From: Smittia aterrima | Taxonomy: Eukaryota; Arthropoda; Insecta; Diptera; Chironomidae | Direction: 5' to 3' | Length of the DNA: 64,000 nucleotides | NCBI GenBank assembly: GCA_033063855.1 | Contig: CP093830.1 | Span: 8,804,854 to 8,868,853, forward strand | Part shown: in pieces, positions 14,401 to 26,811 of the stretch | How the letters are laid out: each line of letters begins with the position of its first letter | Position numbering within the stretch: the stretch's first letter is position 1 | Made by a program: the position numbers and the translations under genes | Notes under the pieces: generated by a model | Seen by the model: only the letters and a program-made list of their open reading frames with translations | Told to the model about the DNA's origin: nothing | Databases searched by the model: none

Positions 14401-16135
14401 CGACATAAAATAATTTTCCCCCAAAAAAACCGAAGAAAACGAAGAGGTGACAATAAAATAAGACGGATTTACGATCTCTTGTGAAGACATTGTTTGATTT
14501 TGAGACAGGAAGAAGGACGTCGATGTATACGGAGAATCTCATTATGCAACAGTCCGACTGCTACATCAGTCGGATACACTCGAATATGAGAACTGAGGCA
14601 AGGGAAAGAATATTTGACAAAAAGCCTAGAGCGTCTAAAAATAATCATCATCGAGTCGACGTCAACAAATTTTATTTTCTCATATGAGTTTGTGAAAATT
14701 AATATTTGCTTTCTTGAAGAAAAGAGGAAGTTTTCGTCGATGACATTCAAAAGCAAATCGTTGATTTCAGTTATCAAGAACCTTAAGCGTTTGATGTGAA
14801 TCTGCTCTGCTTGACATCTCCTTAAGATTTATTGTAAAGTGGTTTCGCCACAAAATGTTTCTCTGAAACAAAGAATATTTTCAAAGATATAAATCTGGCA
14901 GCGAGGAAATTGCATTATTAAAGAAGAAAGTGGGGTAGCAAGATTATTTTTAACTTGTTCAATTAGTTAATAAACATCTTTCTCCTCGTTACATTGCAAG
15001 ATGTGCGATGGAAACCTGTCGTTCATCCCTCACACAAATTACTGTAAATAAAAGCTCCGAATCTTTCAATAAATCATGTCTCTTCTCGTATTAGTCGAAG
15101 GGAATAAAGTTGCATGTTCGTACGAAACTTAATTAATGGACATTTGCCTCATGCGCTGCCAAAGTCTCTGCTGCATTGCCAAAACCGAAAAGAGTTGAAA
15201 CAGGAACGACGACGATTGCGATTTGCATGTTTTCATTATTTCTGATGGTGATGTAAAATCGGGGAGAATAGAAAATTTATTAAAGTAACGTGTAAGCACT
15301 TTCTGATGAGAAATAAAGGTTGAATATCTTGGCATCGCTCTAATCTCACTTTTAGATCTCATCTCATATTCTAAAGCGAAGTGAAAATACGTTTGAAATT
15401 TCCTTGAGAGCGGCGGATTTCTTTTTTTTTTGACGGCAATCTACTCTATTTATGTTGCTTAAGGATATTTGGCTCGACGGGGCGGTGTAACATTCTCGTT
15501 TCCAGTCCAAATATCTTTCATGCTTCATAAACATGACGGCGGGCGATGATTGAAGCTAAAAGCAAGAAAATGTCGCGCAAATCTACACCTGAAATATCTT
15601 CAATCTCATTTTTTCGCGCGGCTGCCAAGTTTGACGTCGAGAAAGAGAAAGAAAAACTTCGCTCAAAACTCATCAATATTTTAATGTTTGTTCTGAAATC
15701 AACGACGAAGAGATGTGATTGTGAGAAACTTAATTAACTTCTCTTGTTGGTGACCGGTGCTTGATGAACTTTTGTGAGCTCTGAGCAACTTCAGGAAATT
15801 TATTAGTTTTCTTTTAAACTTCCTTGAATGTTCCCATCGCTAATCCCCCGCGCGATCCAACACTTACGCAGAACATAAAGTTATTTCTGACGTTAGAGAA
15901 GCCGACTTTTCTTGGCAGATGAGAAACAAAGGAGAAGAAGCATTCGAGCATTCTTTTGTTTTATCGCGAAAGCCATTAAAATTATTTGATCAGAGCAGCG
16001 AGGAAAATAAATAAACGTCAAAACATAATTAATTCAAAGTCGAAGGCATGACACGTGAAACGGCCGACCACGAAGGTCGTGAGGTTTCGATTGATCATTA
16101 AAAAAAATCTTTCACAAGTTTATTTCTCTCTCTCT
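11465..16135. other. Non-coding region upstream of SERCA
   Basis: About 4.7 kb with no convincing protein. Short ORFs (13439-13630, 14469-14799, 15129-15362, 15546-15737) have low-complexity or random composition. The SERCA transcription start and untranslated first exon(s) probably lie here, since the SERCA ATG at 11464 has no clear core promoter next to it. A perfect 12-base inverted repeat at 13276-13314 is listed separately. Confidence 0.55.
13276..13314. repeat. Perfect 12-base inverted repeat (stem-loop)
   Basis: Arms 13276-13287 (AAACTAATAGTC) and 13303-13314 (GACTATTAGTTT) are exact reverse complements separated by 15 bases. Pairing does not extend further outward. It could form an RNA hairpin or be a dimeric protein site. 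It is shorter than a normal microRNA precursor stem. Confidence 0.6.
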
Positions 16136-17294
16136 CTACATCATTCCGTTCACTTTGGGACACACTTCGCTATCATCAATATCTGAGATGATTTTAGCAG
16201 CTTCCGTTAGTAATAATTTATATTGGCCATCGCGAGAAACTTTCTCTGGACCAGTCTTTGCATATTTCTTGATGAAGTCTATCAGCTCCATTTCGTTGAT
16301 CACATTAAACTCTAATGACGTTCCCCAAGCGGCCAGTGCAAACGGCCGTTCACTCGAAAGCTTTTTATAAGGTGTGATGACGTGTCGACGTAGACATCTC
16401 TTCACGATTCTTTTCAGCTTTTCTATTTGAACTTTATTGGAGCAGGGATGGTAAAGAGCGACGATCGATCCATGTTCTAGGTTGTGCAGCCATCTCTGAG
16501 GGGGAAGGTAAGTGTATTCTCCAAACGCTGCCCATCTGTGAATAAAGATAATTAGCACCTTTGAAATGTTTATTGCGATGAGACACTCACAGCGGTCGAT
16601 GATAGCCGAGAGTAGGAATTCTGTCGCCTGCATACGTAATCGATTCGTTCATGCACTTGAAGATAAAAATTAAAGAATTTCTTAAATTGTTTCAATGCAC
16701 TTTGAAGGGTGAATAAATACTTTGTGAACAGGCGTATAAAACTTTGGCACGTCATAGATTGTTTGTATTGGCTCGACGTCGTAGTTTGGTTTGTAAGGCG
16801 ATTCAAGGCACATGTAGTTTAGAGAATGATCGAAGCTGTGAGGATCAAAGTCATTGCCCAGGTTTGTCTACAACAGAAAAGTCTTTCATGAGAAATTAAA
16901 TTCTTTGGCAGTTACTTTCAGCTTACTATGCCGTCATCACAATCTGCATTCGGAATTCCCATTATTCTGTCTTTCTCAAAGTTCAAAGAACTGTCAAGCT
17001 TCGATGGATTCTCGGGAAACCTTAACAACATTGAGAATGAGTTCTTGAAGTGTCTTTGAAGATTTCAATTTACCATTTGCCACTCCAACCTTGCGATGTC
17101 GCATTTATCACACTTTTCTCTGTTGTCGATGCCAAGTTTGGATCACTGGGAAACCACTTTCCTGTCCATTTGTCGTCATCACCTAAAAGAAAATATTTAA
17201 TTAGTTTATGTTTGATCTTTTATTGATCTCCAATATTCAACAAACCAGAGGAAATTGTCAGAAGAGATAACAAAACGATTATTGCACTTTTCAT
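16136..17294 (-). CDS. TP53I13/DUF3105-like secretory protein
   Basis: Seven minus-strand coding exons: 17294-17246, 17182-17074, 17020-16927, 16867-16721, 16655-16591, 16535-16136, with phases that join; this is six introns' worth of short spacers only if a further split exists, but the six listed exons already give one open frame of 864 bases, 287 residues. The start ATG opens a signal peptide (MKSAIIVLLSLLTISSG). The later part contains HRPLWAAFGEYTYLPPQRW followed by HNLEHGSIVALYHPC, the NLEHG core typical of DUF3105 and of the vertebrate p53-inducible protein 13. Cysteines are spread through the luminal part (NADC, MCLE, CMNE, HPC, RCL, VCPK). Molecular function is not known to me. It lies head-to-tail with the sulfotransferase upstream. 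Family assignment rests on the NLEHG region, so it is moderately sure. Confidence 0.75.
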
Positions 17295-17758
17295 TTTATC
17301 TAATACAAAAATATTTCTAAAAATATTTGATCATTGTTTTGTTAACTAAAAGAATAAATTTAAGGCTTTACAACAGCATTTGAAACGATGCGAGATAGAA
17401 TTGATGCAAAGTTCAAAACATAAAATAACGAAATATTTTTTCTTATAAGAAATCGCGCATAAATATTTTTCTCATAAATATTTTTCAATTGAAAACGAAA
17501 CATTTTATTTTATGAAACTTTTATTTCCTGTCAATTGGAAAATTCTTTGCATGTAATTAATGATTTATTGCTATGCTATTTAAAATACTGGTGCGAAGGC
17601 CTAAGCTATGAGCAAGTGTTTTCATCATGTAAGCAGAGCTTTGGCCGATGAAATCTCTTTATTGCTTAGATATTCAACATTAAGTTGTTTTTTGGCACAT
17701 GAAACTAATTTTCCTTTAAGTAAAACGTTTTGAAAAATTAGTTTTCTTCATTGATTCT

Positions 17759-17766
17759 TATCGATA
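17759..17766. promoter_or_regulatory. DRE-type motif TATCGATA upstream of the DUF3105-like gene
   Basis: The palindrome TATCGATA, the DREF-binding element of many fly housekeeping promoters, lies 465 bases upstream of the DUF3105-like start codon and just past the sulfotransferase stop. Its position suits a promoter of the downstream gene; use is inferred. Confidence 0.35.
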
Positions 17767-17872
17767 TCAGACAGAAGCCGCAAAAGTGATTGCGTTTCAT
17801 CATCGCAAGAATAAAACTTCGTTGCATTGTGCGTCAGTAGAAAATTGATATATCAGCTTCCGGTTCCTCTTT

Positions 17873-19239
17873 TTAAGCCCAACCAAAGTTGATGCCAGTT
17901 AATAAGTAAAATTTCTGATTGAAAGGTTGATAAAACTCGCTAAGTCTATCGATTGCCTTCTGGTCAATTTTCGGATGATTGCGACCTTTGGTTTTACCCT
18001 AAAACGATTAAGCAATTTAAATAAATTAAACTAGATCTAGCTTCTGTATTCGTTTAGTTTACCAAGCAATGCGGTGTTGATCTCGTTTCGGATTTCAACA
18101 TGCACGGGAACCCCCTGGAAAAAAGATCACAACCAAAGATAAAGTAGATTAAGATATTAAACAGATTCTCTTACTTCGTTGAATTGAAGTAGAAATGTTT
18201 TTCTGTGATAACTCGCTTAAGATTGAGAAAGTCTTGAACTCGATATAACTCGGCAGCAGGATCAGAAATCAATCTTTCTCCGCTGACAATCAAAAATTGT
18301 TTGAGGGGAAAAAACTTCAACCATCTCTCGAGAAATTTAGCGTAAACGCCTATTTTAATCGCTCCGTAACTCGTGTCGACAATCTCGTAGCTTCCATTAA
18401 CGAACGAGAGCTCTTCAAACTTCTTCATGTCCTTGTTTTTGCTAAACGATTGCGTGTAGTCACTAACAGCTCTCGTTACTGGGTTTCGCACGACTAACAA
18501 CATTCTAAAAATTGGAGCAAGATTATTAATACTTTCACTTCTATCGAATTGAACTTTTACTTTATTTTTGGATTCATTTTGTGAATTCTGGCTGGGACTG
18601 AGTTTGTCACGAAGTATGATGGAGTCTTTTCCATTGTCAGTTGTCCTGTGATCGTAGGCGGCATCTTCTTTCGATACCAATTCAAGCCAAACGAGTAATG
18701 ACGATCGAAGAAGTGAACTTCACATCCAGCAGCTCGAACTGATTCACAAAATTAATTATTTCATTAACTTTTGTTTAACTATCTCTCACCATCAGGATGC
18801 ACACGAATAAATTCAAGAAGAGCTCTTGTTCCTGATTTCTTTACGCCGATAAGAAGAACATCGGGAAGACGTCTCGCCGAATGATTTTGCGGATTCACTA
18901 AGCGATACTTAAAAGTACTTTCATTTCGATAATCGTCGTCGGTCAAAGACACAATTCTCACTACGGAGCCGAAAATGATTTGAGTGTCATCCGAGAACGA
19001 TGACGATGGTGTTGAAGTGTTTAAATTGTGAAACGATGTGCCCTACAAATATGAAATTCTCATGTTTACTCGTCGCATAGCAACGCCTTCAATTAAACTT
19101 GATCGTTTACCCTTCGAAAAGCTTTGTGAAAGCTCGATAATAAGCACGAATTGAAAATGTAGAAAAGGTAAAGGAGTAACATGCAAAGAAGGATTGTCAG
19201 AAACACTTTTCCGGAGATTTTTCCATTCTGGATTATCAT
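17873..19239 (-). CDS. Hs3st: Heparan sulfate glucosamine 3-O-sulfotransferase
   Basis: Golgi enzyme that transfers sulfate from PAPS to the 3-O position of glucosamine in heparan sulfate. Six coding exons: 19239-19111, 19042-18790, 18738-18561, 18504-18175, 18114-18063, 17998-17873; 1068 bases, 355 residues. Residues about 9-35 form a type II signal anchor (KVFLTILLCMLLLYLFYIF). The PAPS 5'-phosphosulfate loop is GVKKSGTRALLEFIRVHPD, followed by FFDRHYSFGLNWYR and MEKTPSYFVT. The 3'-phosphate site reads LLVVRNPVTRAVSDYTQ. The C-terminus has the paired cysteines (FPC...HC), then GRNHPKID and LSEFYQPFNQKFYLLTG, ending in FGWA as in the family. By similarity it looks closer to the HS3ST2/3/B type than to type A, but this is not certain. 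The 19239 start was chosen because it gives the signal anchor; an upstream ATG at 19252 is in another frame. Confidence 0.93.
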
Positions 19240-20144
19240 TTTGATTGTGCAACTTGTTTTCACTGACTTCTCGAACTCTTCTTCATGCCTAACGACCTCT
19301 CTTGACTTTCTAATGACTCGACATCATTCATTGACTCGCGGCGAACAATCTTGATATCAAACTTTTATTAAAATAACAAATCAACGAAATGCAATGAGGA
19401 AAATTGTTTTCCTTCACTAACACAGTCAAACGAAAAGGAAACGTCGTGGTGAGTAAAAAAGAAAACATTTTCAACACGCGGCACGTGAAAGTCGATTTAC
19501 TTTCGGAAATAAAATCGTTTGTCATTCTATGTCAACTCAAATTTTATAATAATGATCAAGCAATTTGAGTTCTTGTCATTTGTGTCAAGCGCAATGACTG
19601 GACAATGGAACTGCCCAACGCAATCAATTCTTGAGAAGATTTTAAATATTTAAGTAGAAGTAGAAAGCAGAAAGCCAAATTACGATCAAACCCGGTTACT
19701 TGCCAAACTATTTTCAGCAAGTTGTCTATAATCAATTTACGAAAGAAATTTTAATTATTTTCTTGGAAAATTGCCGTGAATCAAAAGTTTATTCTGGACG
19801 ACTGGTGAACTCAACCGCGAAACCTTTCAATGAGATTTGGGACGAAGTTGGAAAAGAAAATGAGCCGTTAATAAACTTGAAATCGATTCATTCTTTCGCA
19901 TTTCATTCAGCAATTGACCGGCGGTGAACAACGCTTCAAAAGAATCCACATCAAACGGTTAGCTAAATGATTTAACATAGTTAACAAGCTGCTGTCTTCA
20001 TTCGCAGCAAATTGGCAGTTCTCCCATCAAAAGAGAAGAAATAAAAACAACATTTCAATTTCAATTCAATAAATAAATAATTTAAGTTTATTAGTTTCGG
20101 TTTAATTACACATGAGAATTCTTGAGGCGGTTTTTGCTTTTCAT
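19240..20144. other. Non-coding gap between sulfotransferase and Osiris gene
   Basis: About 0.9 kb. It should contain the sulfotransferase promoter/5' UTR and the 3' end of the next Osiris gene. Minus-strand AATAAA signals (TTTATT on plus) occur near 20070-20095. A 75-codon ORF at 19700-19927 has no recognisable features. Confidence 0.5.
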
Positions 20145-21057
20145 TTATGCTTTAACACTTTCCGGAAGTGGGAAAGAGTTAATGAAGGATCGTCCATATC
20201 CGCCGTACGAGTGACCTCCTTCTTCGCTTCCTCCGTGTCCTCCGCCGCCGCCTGAGTGTCCAGTTGTGTGACTATGCGAGTGAGAGTAGACTGGCTTCGA
20301 AATGATTTCGTAAACTGTTTTCTTGTCACCGCCTCCTCCTGAGAGTGATTTAAGTCCAGCGATACCAGCAAGAGTCAAGGCCAAGATTGAAGCCATCAAA
20401 GCTTTTCCAGCTAAACCAGCGATTGCAGCCAAACCTAATTGAAAGGAAGTGCTTAAGTTGCATTTATTCGATTTCTCAAATTTTGAACTCACCCATTGCC
20501 ATCATTGTTCCTTTCATCATCATTGCCATTCCAATCAATGCTCCCATGCCTCCTCCTTTCTTGTCACCCCCTCCGAACTTGTCTCCTCCTTTACGAGACT
20601 CGAAAACTCCTGATGAGCCTTCAGACATCAAATTGAACTTCAAGCTATAAGATTGCAAGAAATCTTGAACTTTCGCGATCAAAAATCCATTCAATCTCTT
20701 TTCTGGGCTGTCTGGGAAGGCACGAGCGAGTTCTGTGAAAACAAATTGTTTAAACGAAAGGAATTCCAGGAATTTTTTTCACTTTTTACCGGAAACAATC
20801 TTTGAGTTTTGGGTTTTATTTGGATTATTCTCACGGACGAGAGTAATTCCTTTGGTGAGTTTGTATTCCTGATTCGCAGCTGATAATTTGTCAATCAAAC
20901 TAAGGATGTCTAACTTCAAGCACATTAAGCTGTAAGCACTTTCACATTTCGCCTTGGCGGCTGCTTTTGAATCACTAGGAATGTCATTGCTCGACGTCGC
21001 TGCACTTGCTAATCCAATGATGCAGAGGATGATGAATGAATTACACTTCAAGCTCAT
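20145..21057 (-). CDS. Osiris-family (DUF1676) protein with Gly/His-rich tail
   Basis: Three coding exons: 21057-20790, 20732-20493, 20434-20145 (phase 1 joins), 265 residues. Signal peptide MSLKCNSFIILCIIGLASAA. Family cysteine pair C-ESAYSLM-C is followed by LTKGITLVRE and, after the first intron, LARAFPDSPEKRLNGFLIAKVQDFL. A Gly/Lys/Asp-rich linker replaces the usual basic stretch, then a Met-rich hydrophobic run (GALIGMAMMMKGTMMAMG) and the core GLAAIAGLAGKALMASILALTLAGIAGL. After KKTVYEIISKP comes an SHSHSH and poly-Gly/His tail. This differs from its neighbours in the Met-rich, shorter core. Probably secreted or membrane-associated in cuticle-producing epithelium, by family. Confidence 0.92.
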
Positions 21058-21124
21058 TCTGAGTTTTTTTAAATTTTCTTTTACTGTTTACACGATGAAG
21101 CGATGTCGGAGATCAAACACAAAC

Positions 21125-21158
21125 TGGATGAACATGAAATTCTTTCTTACTTTATATA
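21125..21158 (-). promoter_or_regulatory. Core promoter (TATATAAA + TCCAGTTT initiator)
   Basis: Minus-strand TATATAAA starts at 21158 and an initiator-like CCAGTTT has its A at 21125, 33 bases downstream. The predicted 5' UTR is 68 bases, ending at the Osiris ATG at 21057. Confidence 0.6.
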
Positions 21159-22426
21159 GCGAAAGGGGAAACTCGAAGTTTTTCGGTTATTGGAATCACC
21201 AAGTGAATTGCTTTTATCTGCTCTGCTACAAATTTTACACTTTTTTCGTTCATGGCTATTAAGTCATTTTTTTCTTTCTTTCCCTCGCCTCTTTCCATGA
21301 CCGTGAATGTTTTCTAACTTTGCTTCTGTTGTTAGCGTTCTTTTTTGCGCGAACGCCGCAAACGGAGAGGGAAAGAAAGATCATAGTCGAAAAGAGTTTC
21401 GAGAGATCATTCGATGATTAGACGCACTTGCTCCAGTAGAATCGATGCCGCCTCGGCAGTTGAGGAAGAAAAAAAGAAAAAGTAAGGCGGCGATTTTTTG
21501 ATTTTCCTTCTTGTTGTTTGCAAGATCTTTTCACTATCTGTACCAAGACGAAATAACATTTAATTCACTTTTCAACCTTCCCAAGTTCGGCAAGTGCCGA
21601 AATTCGAAAATTATTGATTTGGAAGCTCAAATGGAGCGCGAAGTCATTGTTTGCTCGCAGAACGTGCGAAGACCTTAAAATGCCCGTGACTGTGAAAATA
21701 CTTCTTTAGTCTAATGCGCCTTTTAATTGCGACTTGGTCAGTTGGATTCGAAAAAGCCAAAAAAAAATGTAAAATGCTTTCTAGGCTAATTGCAAAGAAA
21801 GTATGAACTTGCAATGAGCTAGAAGACCTTATTTACATCATTCGAAGATTTTTTTTTGTCGACCACTCATCAAAGATATTAAAGCAACATGTCAACGATT
21901 TGAAGAAACAGGTGAAAGAGAAATGAAGCAAAAGGAAAAAATTGATTCGACAAAAACTTTTAATTTCAAATCTTTGCTCGCTAATGTGAATGTCCCAGAA
22001 GTTTACTTATCAGAACTTTAAATTCCCTTCAGTCGATCGCGTGAGATTAACTTTTGTTTAAAAGTGTAACAAAAATTAAAATTCCTCAGCTGAGTCAAAG
22101 AGCAATTAGAAAGCCTTATCGAATCGTTGATGAATTTCAAAACTAAACACATGAGAATTGCCCGTATCGCCGACTAATTATTTTATGGGACGTGTAAAAG
22201 TTAATGAAAGTTTCTGATAACGAATGTCCAGCTGATTCAATTTCTTTCTAATCAAACTCAGCTGTCGATTTGATGTCGAGGAAATTGTAATAAGAAAACA
22301 AAGTTTATGCACCGTTGGAGCATCGAAAGAAATTTTTAAAACGGAAATCATTTCAATGGACTCTCAATTTATTTTCAGTGATTCAATAAATTAAATAAGT
22401 TAATTGTTGCTTAGTGACCCATTTGT
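21159..22426. other. Non-coding gap between Osiris genes
   Basis: About 1.3 kb without a supportable ORF. It holds upstream regulatory sequence of the 21057 gene and the 3' UTR of the next one (minus-strand AATAAA at about 22384-22390). Confidence 0.5.
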
Positions 22427-24429
22427 TTATACATTTTGAGGCAGTGTCTGGTAATTTGGGGTTTGGTAAGCGTTGTAAGCTAAATCGCTGGCGACTGGTG
22501 ATCCATTTCTATTCCAGTCTGTGACGATCTCAGCATTGAAACCAGATTGCTGAGGACTTGCTGAGATGTAAGCGGTTGTGACCTTCTCTTGTTTCTTAGC
22601 GAGCAAATCTTTGACGAACGATGATCCTGAGAAACAAATTTCATTAGAATCTTTTTAACGGAAAAGTTTCTTTTGTTTTACCTGCGAGCAACAAAGCGAT
22701 GACTCCAACTTTCAAAGCTTTGAGTGAGATGAGTCCAAGAATAGCGAAGACGACAGGTAAGATAACAGCGCTTTTAAATTTCAATGCCAGCAAGATTGGC
22801 AACGCAAGTTTCTTGAGCTTTCCACGAGCTTCTGCAAGATGAAGAAATATAAGTTTAAGGCTGAATCGAAAAGACTTTTTCAAAAGCTTATTAAAAGATC
22901 AATGAACCCAGAAGTAAATAAGAAAATAGTTTCCAATGACGATCAAGAACTGGAGATTCTTGAATTGAAAGGAAAAGTGAGAAGTAAGAAGAAAGAACGT
23001 GAGATAGGTCAAGACCAAGAATAATTCATTTGAACGAGACTGATGAGATTTAAATTGCTTTTTAAATATTTTGTAGATTTTATCGTAAAAACTATGAAAA
23101 ATAATTAAATTTCTCGAAACGAAGTATTTCAAATTTTCTTTGTGATTCATCATGTCCGAGAACAATCAAAAAAATATCAATTTATGATCAAATTTAGTTG
23201 CAGTTCAAGGTTCAGCTTTCTCCTAATTTATTGTCGAAACTCATGAGACGATGCTGCTGATGACAGAGCCTCCAGTCATTTCTTTCTTTCTTTCTTACAA
23301 GCTCAGACACTGTCATCGCGGCGTGTCGTTCTTTGAAAGTGGCTGAGTGGAATGATACTTGAATATTTGAGAAACTATCCCCACTTTCCTAACTCAACGT
23401 TTCTGCCTTTCTTGATTCAACCTGAGTTGATTCACGAAGACTGTGTGAACAAGAAACAAGAGAAAGCGTTTTTTTTTTCTTCTCTTAAACTTGAACGTGA
23501 GGTGGGATTTTGCTTCAGCGAAACAAGGTCAGCTGAATATATAATGTAAAACGGTTTTCTCTCGTACTGCTTATGAAGCCGCGGATTCGTTTTTTTATAT
23601 TATTTTGATGGAATGCAATCAAGAATTTGGTGACTTAAGCATGGAGCGATAAAAATATTTCAAAGCAGGTTAAACCAAGTTTTTTTTTGTTCGTCGAATT
23701 GAGATCAACTCATTTCCCTAATGCAAGCGAAATTAGTTCAAAATCTTCGTCTTGATCTCGGCCCAACTTTTTTATATCAAAAAAAAGTTTGTATTTAAGC
23801 CAAGTTTACTTCGATAGGAAGCTCATTCGTTGCTGAAAGTTCATCACGAGCACTTTTCAAGTTCAAACTGCAAAGTTTAAAACTTTAAATTGGGAAAGTC
23901 GTCTCTGAGAGACTTGACGCAGGAATGAGGTTGAGAGTCACTTGCTTTTAACATCAACATTCGATCATAAATTAGATAAACTAAAAAGCTGTTAATTGTT
24001 GATTAATAAGCGAAACTATTCTTCAAGAAGAAAATGTTTTGAAAATTCAAAATTCTCAAAGAATTTTCTTCTCATTTTCACCAAATGTTAATCAAAATGT
24101 TTTTAAATGGACAACGTACTTTTGAGTTTCTTAACTATAACTGGCTTGATTTTACCTCCAACGTTCGAGCGAGCTTCACTAATTTCAAAATTTACTTTGT
24201 GACTTTTGAGGTAACGAACGATTCTTTCGGCCAAGCTCTCGGAGCGTGCGGAAACTTCATCCGAATCATGAACTTTCTCAAGCGTTAAACCACCAAAGAG
24301 TGGAAGCGAACTCTCTTCGTCTAACTTGTTGATCATGCTGACAACTTGATCATCGCTGGGAATGTTTTCACATGCGATACAGCCGAAATACGCGATAATT
24401 ATCGTAATCACGCAAAGCTTCGTGTTCAT
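22427..24429 (-). CDS. Osiris-family protein lacking the usual cysteine pair
   Basis: Three coding exons: 24429-24156, 22831-22682, 22626-22427, 207 residues; intron 1 is long (1324 bases). The ATG at 24429 opens a signal peptide (MNTKLCVITIIIAYFGCIAC); there is no ATG upstream in frame. The mature N-terminal domain lacks the two spaced cysteines of most relatives but keeps LTLEKVHDSDEVSARSESL and RIVRYLKSHKVNFEI. Exon 2 begins EARGKLKKLALPILLALKF and continues AVILPVVFAILGLISLKALKV, the DUF1676 core. The tail has the family DLAYNAY motif. The bases just after the exon 1 donor stay open and code GKIKPVIVKKLK, so an alternative donor further on (about 24112) is possible. Confidence 0.85.
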
Positions 24430-24507
24430 CTTCACTGTTTGCTTTTTTTTCAATCACTGTCTAATGTTGCAATTAACAAATTGATTCGACGACAATAAGA
24501 CACAAAG

Positions 24508-24542
24508 TGAAGTGTCATTCTCGATAACGACAAGTATTTATA
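24508..24542 (-). promoter_or_regulatory. Core promoter (TATAAATA + TTCACT initiator)
   Basis: Minus-strand TATAAATA begins at 24542 and a TCACT initiator has its A at 24508, 34 bases downstream. The 5' UTR to the ATG at 24429 would be 79 bases. Confidence 0.6.
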
Positions 24543-25270
24543 ACAAGGGACATCGAAGAAATTGAAGTTTTCGGGGGAGTGTAATGAGCTCTAGACATCC
24601 ATGATCGACGAGCGTTATGCTTCATTGTGATTGGATTTTGGCGAAGAATATCCGTTAGGCAAATTATAGTTTCAGGTGGCAAAACACTTACGTGCGACAG
24701 CATTTCAATTTTTTCCGTTTCGCGATTGAATTAGACTTCAATATTAAAGCAAATTCTTTGGAGTTTACTCTCAATCGATGTTCGAATATTCATTTCTTCC
24801 CATTCGTGACTAATCAATTTACAACCGTGACATCAATGAAGACGAAAGCTTTTGTTACTTTCCCTTCTTCGATTGCGTAAAGTTGAATAAGAAAAAAAAG
24901 AGACGAGGAAGTCATGTGCAAAAAATTTATTTCTTGTTTTGATCTTATTGGTAAAATTCCTTTCAATAAATTAATTTCGTTGTCGGATGAAATAAATAAA
25001 TAAATAATCGTTTCGATTTATAAATTAATTACACTTAGAGGAGCATTTATAGAATGAGTAGAGTTATGAGAATGTGGCTTAAAGTGAAATGAAAAATAGT
25101 TTTGGCATCATTTTTTGCAGTGAGCTTAAACGTTAGTCTTTTGAGTTTTTGCTTCTTTTTGGGAAAGATTTTGTATGATTAAAGATGAAAGTGGTGAGTC
25201 TAGAATAGCTTATAGAAATAAAGTCTTTGATAGAGTTTGATAGCGATAGTAAAGAAAAGAAGATGAAAGC

Positions 25271-26620
25271 TTATTCGGTTTGAGTGTGAGCATTGTAAGC
25301 CAAGTCTTGGCCTTCAGTGTCGTAGCTGCGAGCGTAAGGATACGAGCTGCTTCCGCCTCCTGATGACCATCCTTGGTTTCCTCCGCTTGAGTATCCTCCT
25401 CCGCTTGATCCAGCGCTTGAGTATCCGCCTCCTGTTGAACCGCCGCCGCCAAGACCTCCTAAGAGACCTCCTGAGAGTCCTGCAACTTTGCCGAGAATTC
25501 CTCCTCCTGAACCGCCTCCAAATCCTGATCCTCCTCCTGATCCTCCCTTTGATCCGAGAGCTCCAACAACTGCGAGAAGAAGCGCGACCTTAGCAACAAT
25601 CAAAGCTTTGAATGACAGCAGAGCCAAGCCGATGAGGAAGATGGGAACAAGAGCAAAGATCTTCTTTCCGAGCAAGCCCATTATCAATGGTCCAATCATC
25701 TTCTTCAATTTCCCACGACCTAATCCAAAAGTTTAAAAATGAATTAATTCACGGAGTTCACTTTCATTTCATAAATGATTAAGTCAGAAGCTGAGAAATT
25801 TAAATAAGAGATGAGTTTCACCTTCATCAATGGCACGAGAAACTTCTTTAGTTGATTCTTCTGGGAACTTGACTTGCAAGCTGTGAGACGAGAGGAAATT
25901 GTTGAGTGTGTCCAAAGCCATGTCGTAGAGACGTGCAGAGCGTTGCTCTGGTTCTGTCGGAAGGGAAGAGACAATTTCATTCTCAGAAACTGCCTTTCCA
26001 GCGCGAGCGTTGAACGATGAATCTCTGTTGATGAGAAAATTAAGAATTGTTATTCAATTATAATTAAACGATTCGCGTGACAGGTGATGACAGTTCATGT
26101 GAGTTTAACTGTTGATTTATTAACTCGTGGATATCTCGCGAATTGATTGCTCAAACATTCTTTTGTTATCTTTTACCGTTGTTCCAGATATTTCTGCTTT
26201 GTGGCTTTAGAAAACCTTTTTTCTTATTTAAATTGAAGAAATCTCATTGATTTTTAAATATTCACGTTTTAAGATTTTTTTATGATCCTCAAGATTTAGG
26301 TTGCTCGTTTTCGTTTTTAGCACGTTCTCACTAATCAAACTCTTTTTTGTCACGAGCTTTCCAACAGAACTTTTTATCCAACTCTACCTTGTCAAAGTAA
26401 TTCCGTCAGTGATCTTGATGTTTGATGCACGAGCTGCTCTGTTCAATGCAGTGATTCCTTTGACTGCAAGGCACGATGTTAAATCCTCGCTGTCAGCGCA
26501 ACTTCCAAAGTATTGCATCACCTTGCTCATGCTTCCTTCACTTTCAACATTGTTATCAATGGCACCTGGAGCAGCAAAAGAACTGGCAAGCAATGCCGCA
26601 ATAATCATAAACACTTTCAT
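25271..26620 (-). CDS. Osiris-family (DUF1676) protein with Gly-rich tail
   Basis: Three coding exons: 26620-26388, 26024-25822, 25719-25271, 294 residues. Signal peptide MKVFMIIAALLASSFA. Cysteine pair C-ADSEDLTS-C is followed by KGITALNRAARASNIKITDGITLTR. The second exon codes SENEIVSSLPTEPEQRSARLYDMALDTL, matching the middle of the DUF1676 domain, and ends in a D-E-G junction. Exon 3 starts RGKLKKMIGPLIMGLLGKKI and the hydrophobic core FALVPIFLIGLALLSFKALIVAKVALLLAV. Then comes a long GGG/GSGGG low-complexity region with aromatic Y/W points (SSGGGYSSGGNQGW) and the tail DLAYNAH. Plus-strand ORFs across 25363-25736 are shadows of the Gly-rich part. Confidence 0.94.
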
Positions 26621-26777
26621 GGCTTTTTTGTTTTTTTTTCTTCTTTTGATTAAATTGTCTCGCAACGATTATTCAATTCTTCACCGAATTCACTTTCAAC
26701 GAAAAACTATTTTTTTTTCTAAAGTTCCGACTTGGCTCGTCTTAATGTCTCGACGCGACAGAGTTTGAAATGAGTTG

Positions 26778-26811
26778 TGATGTAGTTTTGGAGATTGCTT
26801 ACCCTTTTATA
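26778..26811 (-). promoter_or_regulatory. Core promoter (TATAAAAG + ATCACA initiator)
   Basis: Minus-strand TATAAAAG begins at 26811 and a TCACA initiator has its A at 26778, 33 bases downstream. The 5' UTR would be 158 bases. Confidence 0.6.

Noticed and set aside
18505..18680. Open reading through the sulfotransferase intron (18171-18680)
   Set aside because: The open frame upstream of the intron is not the frame of the enzyme; the spliced version restores the conserved PAPS-binding sequence.
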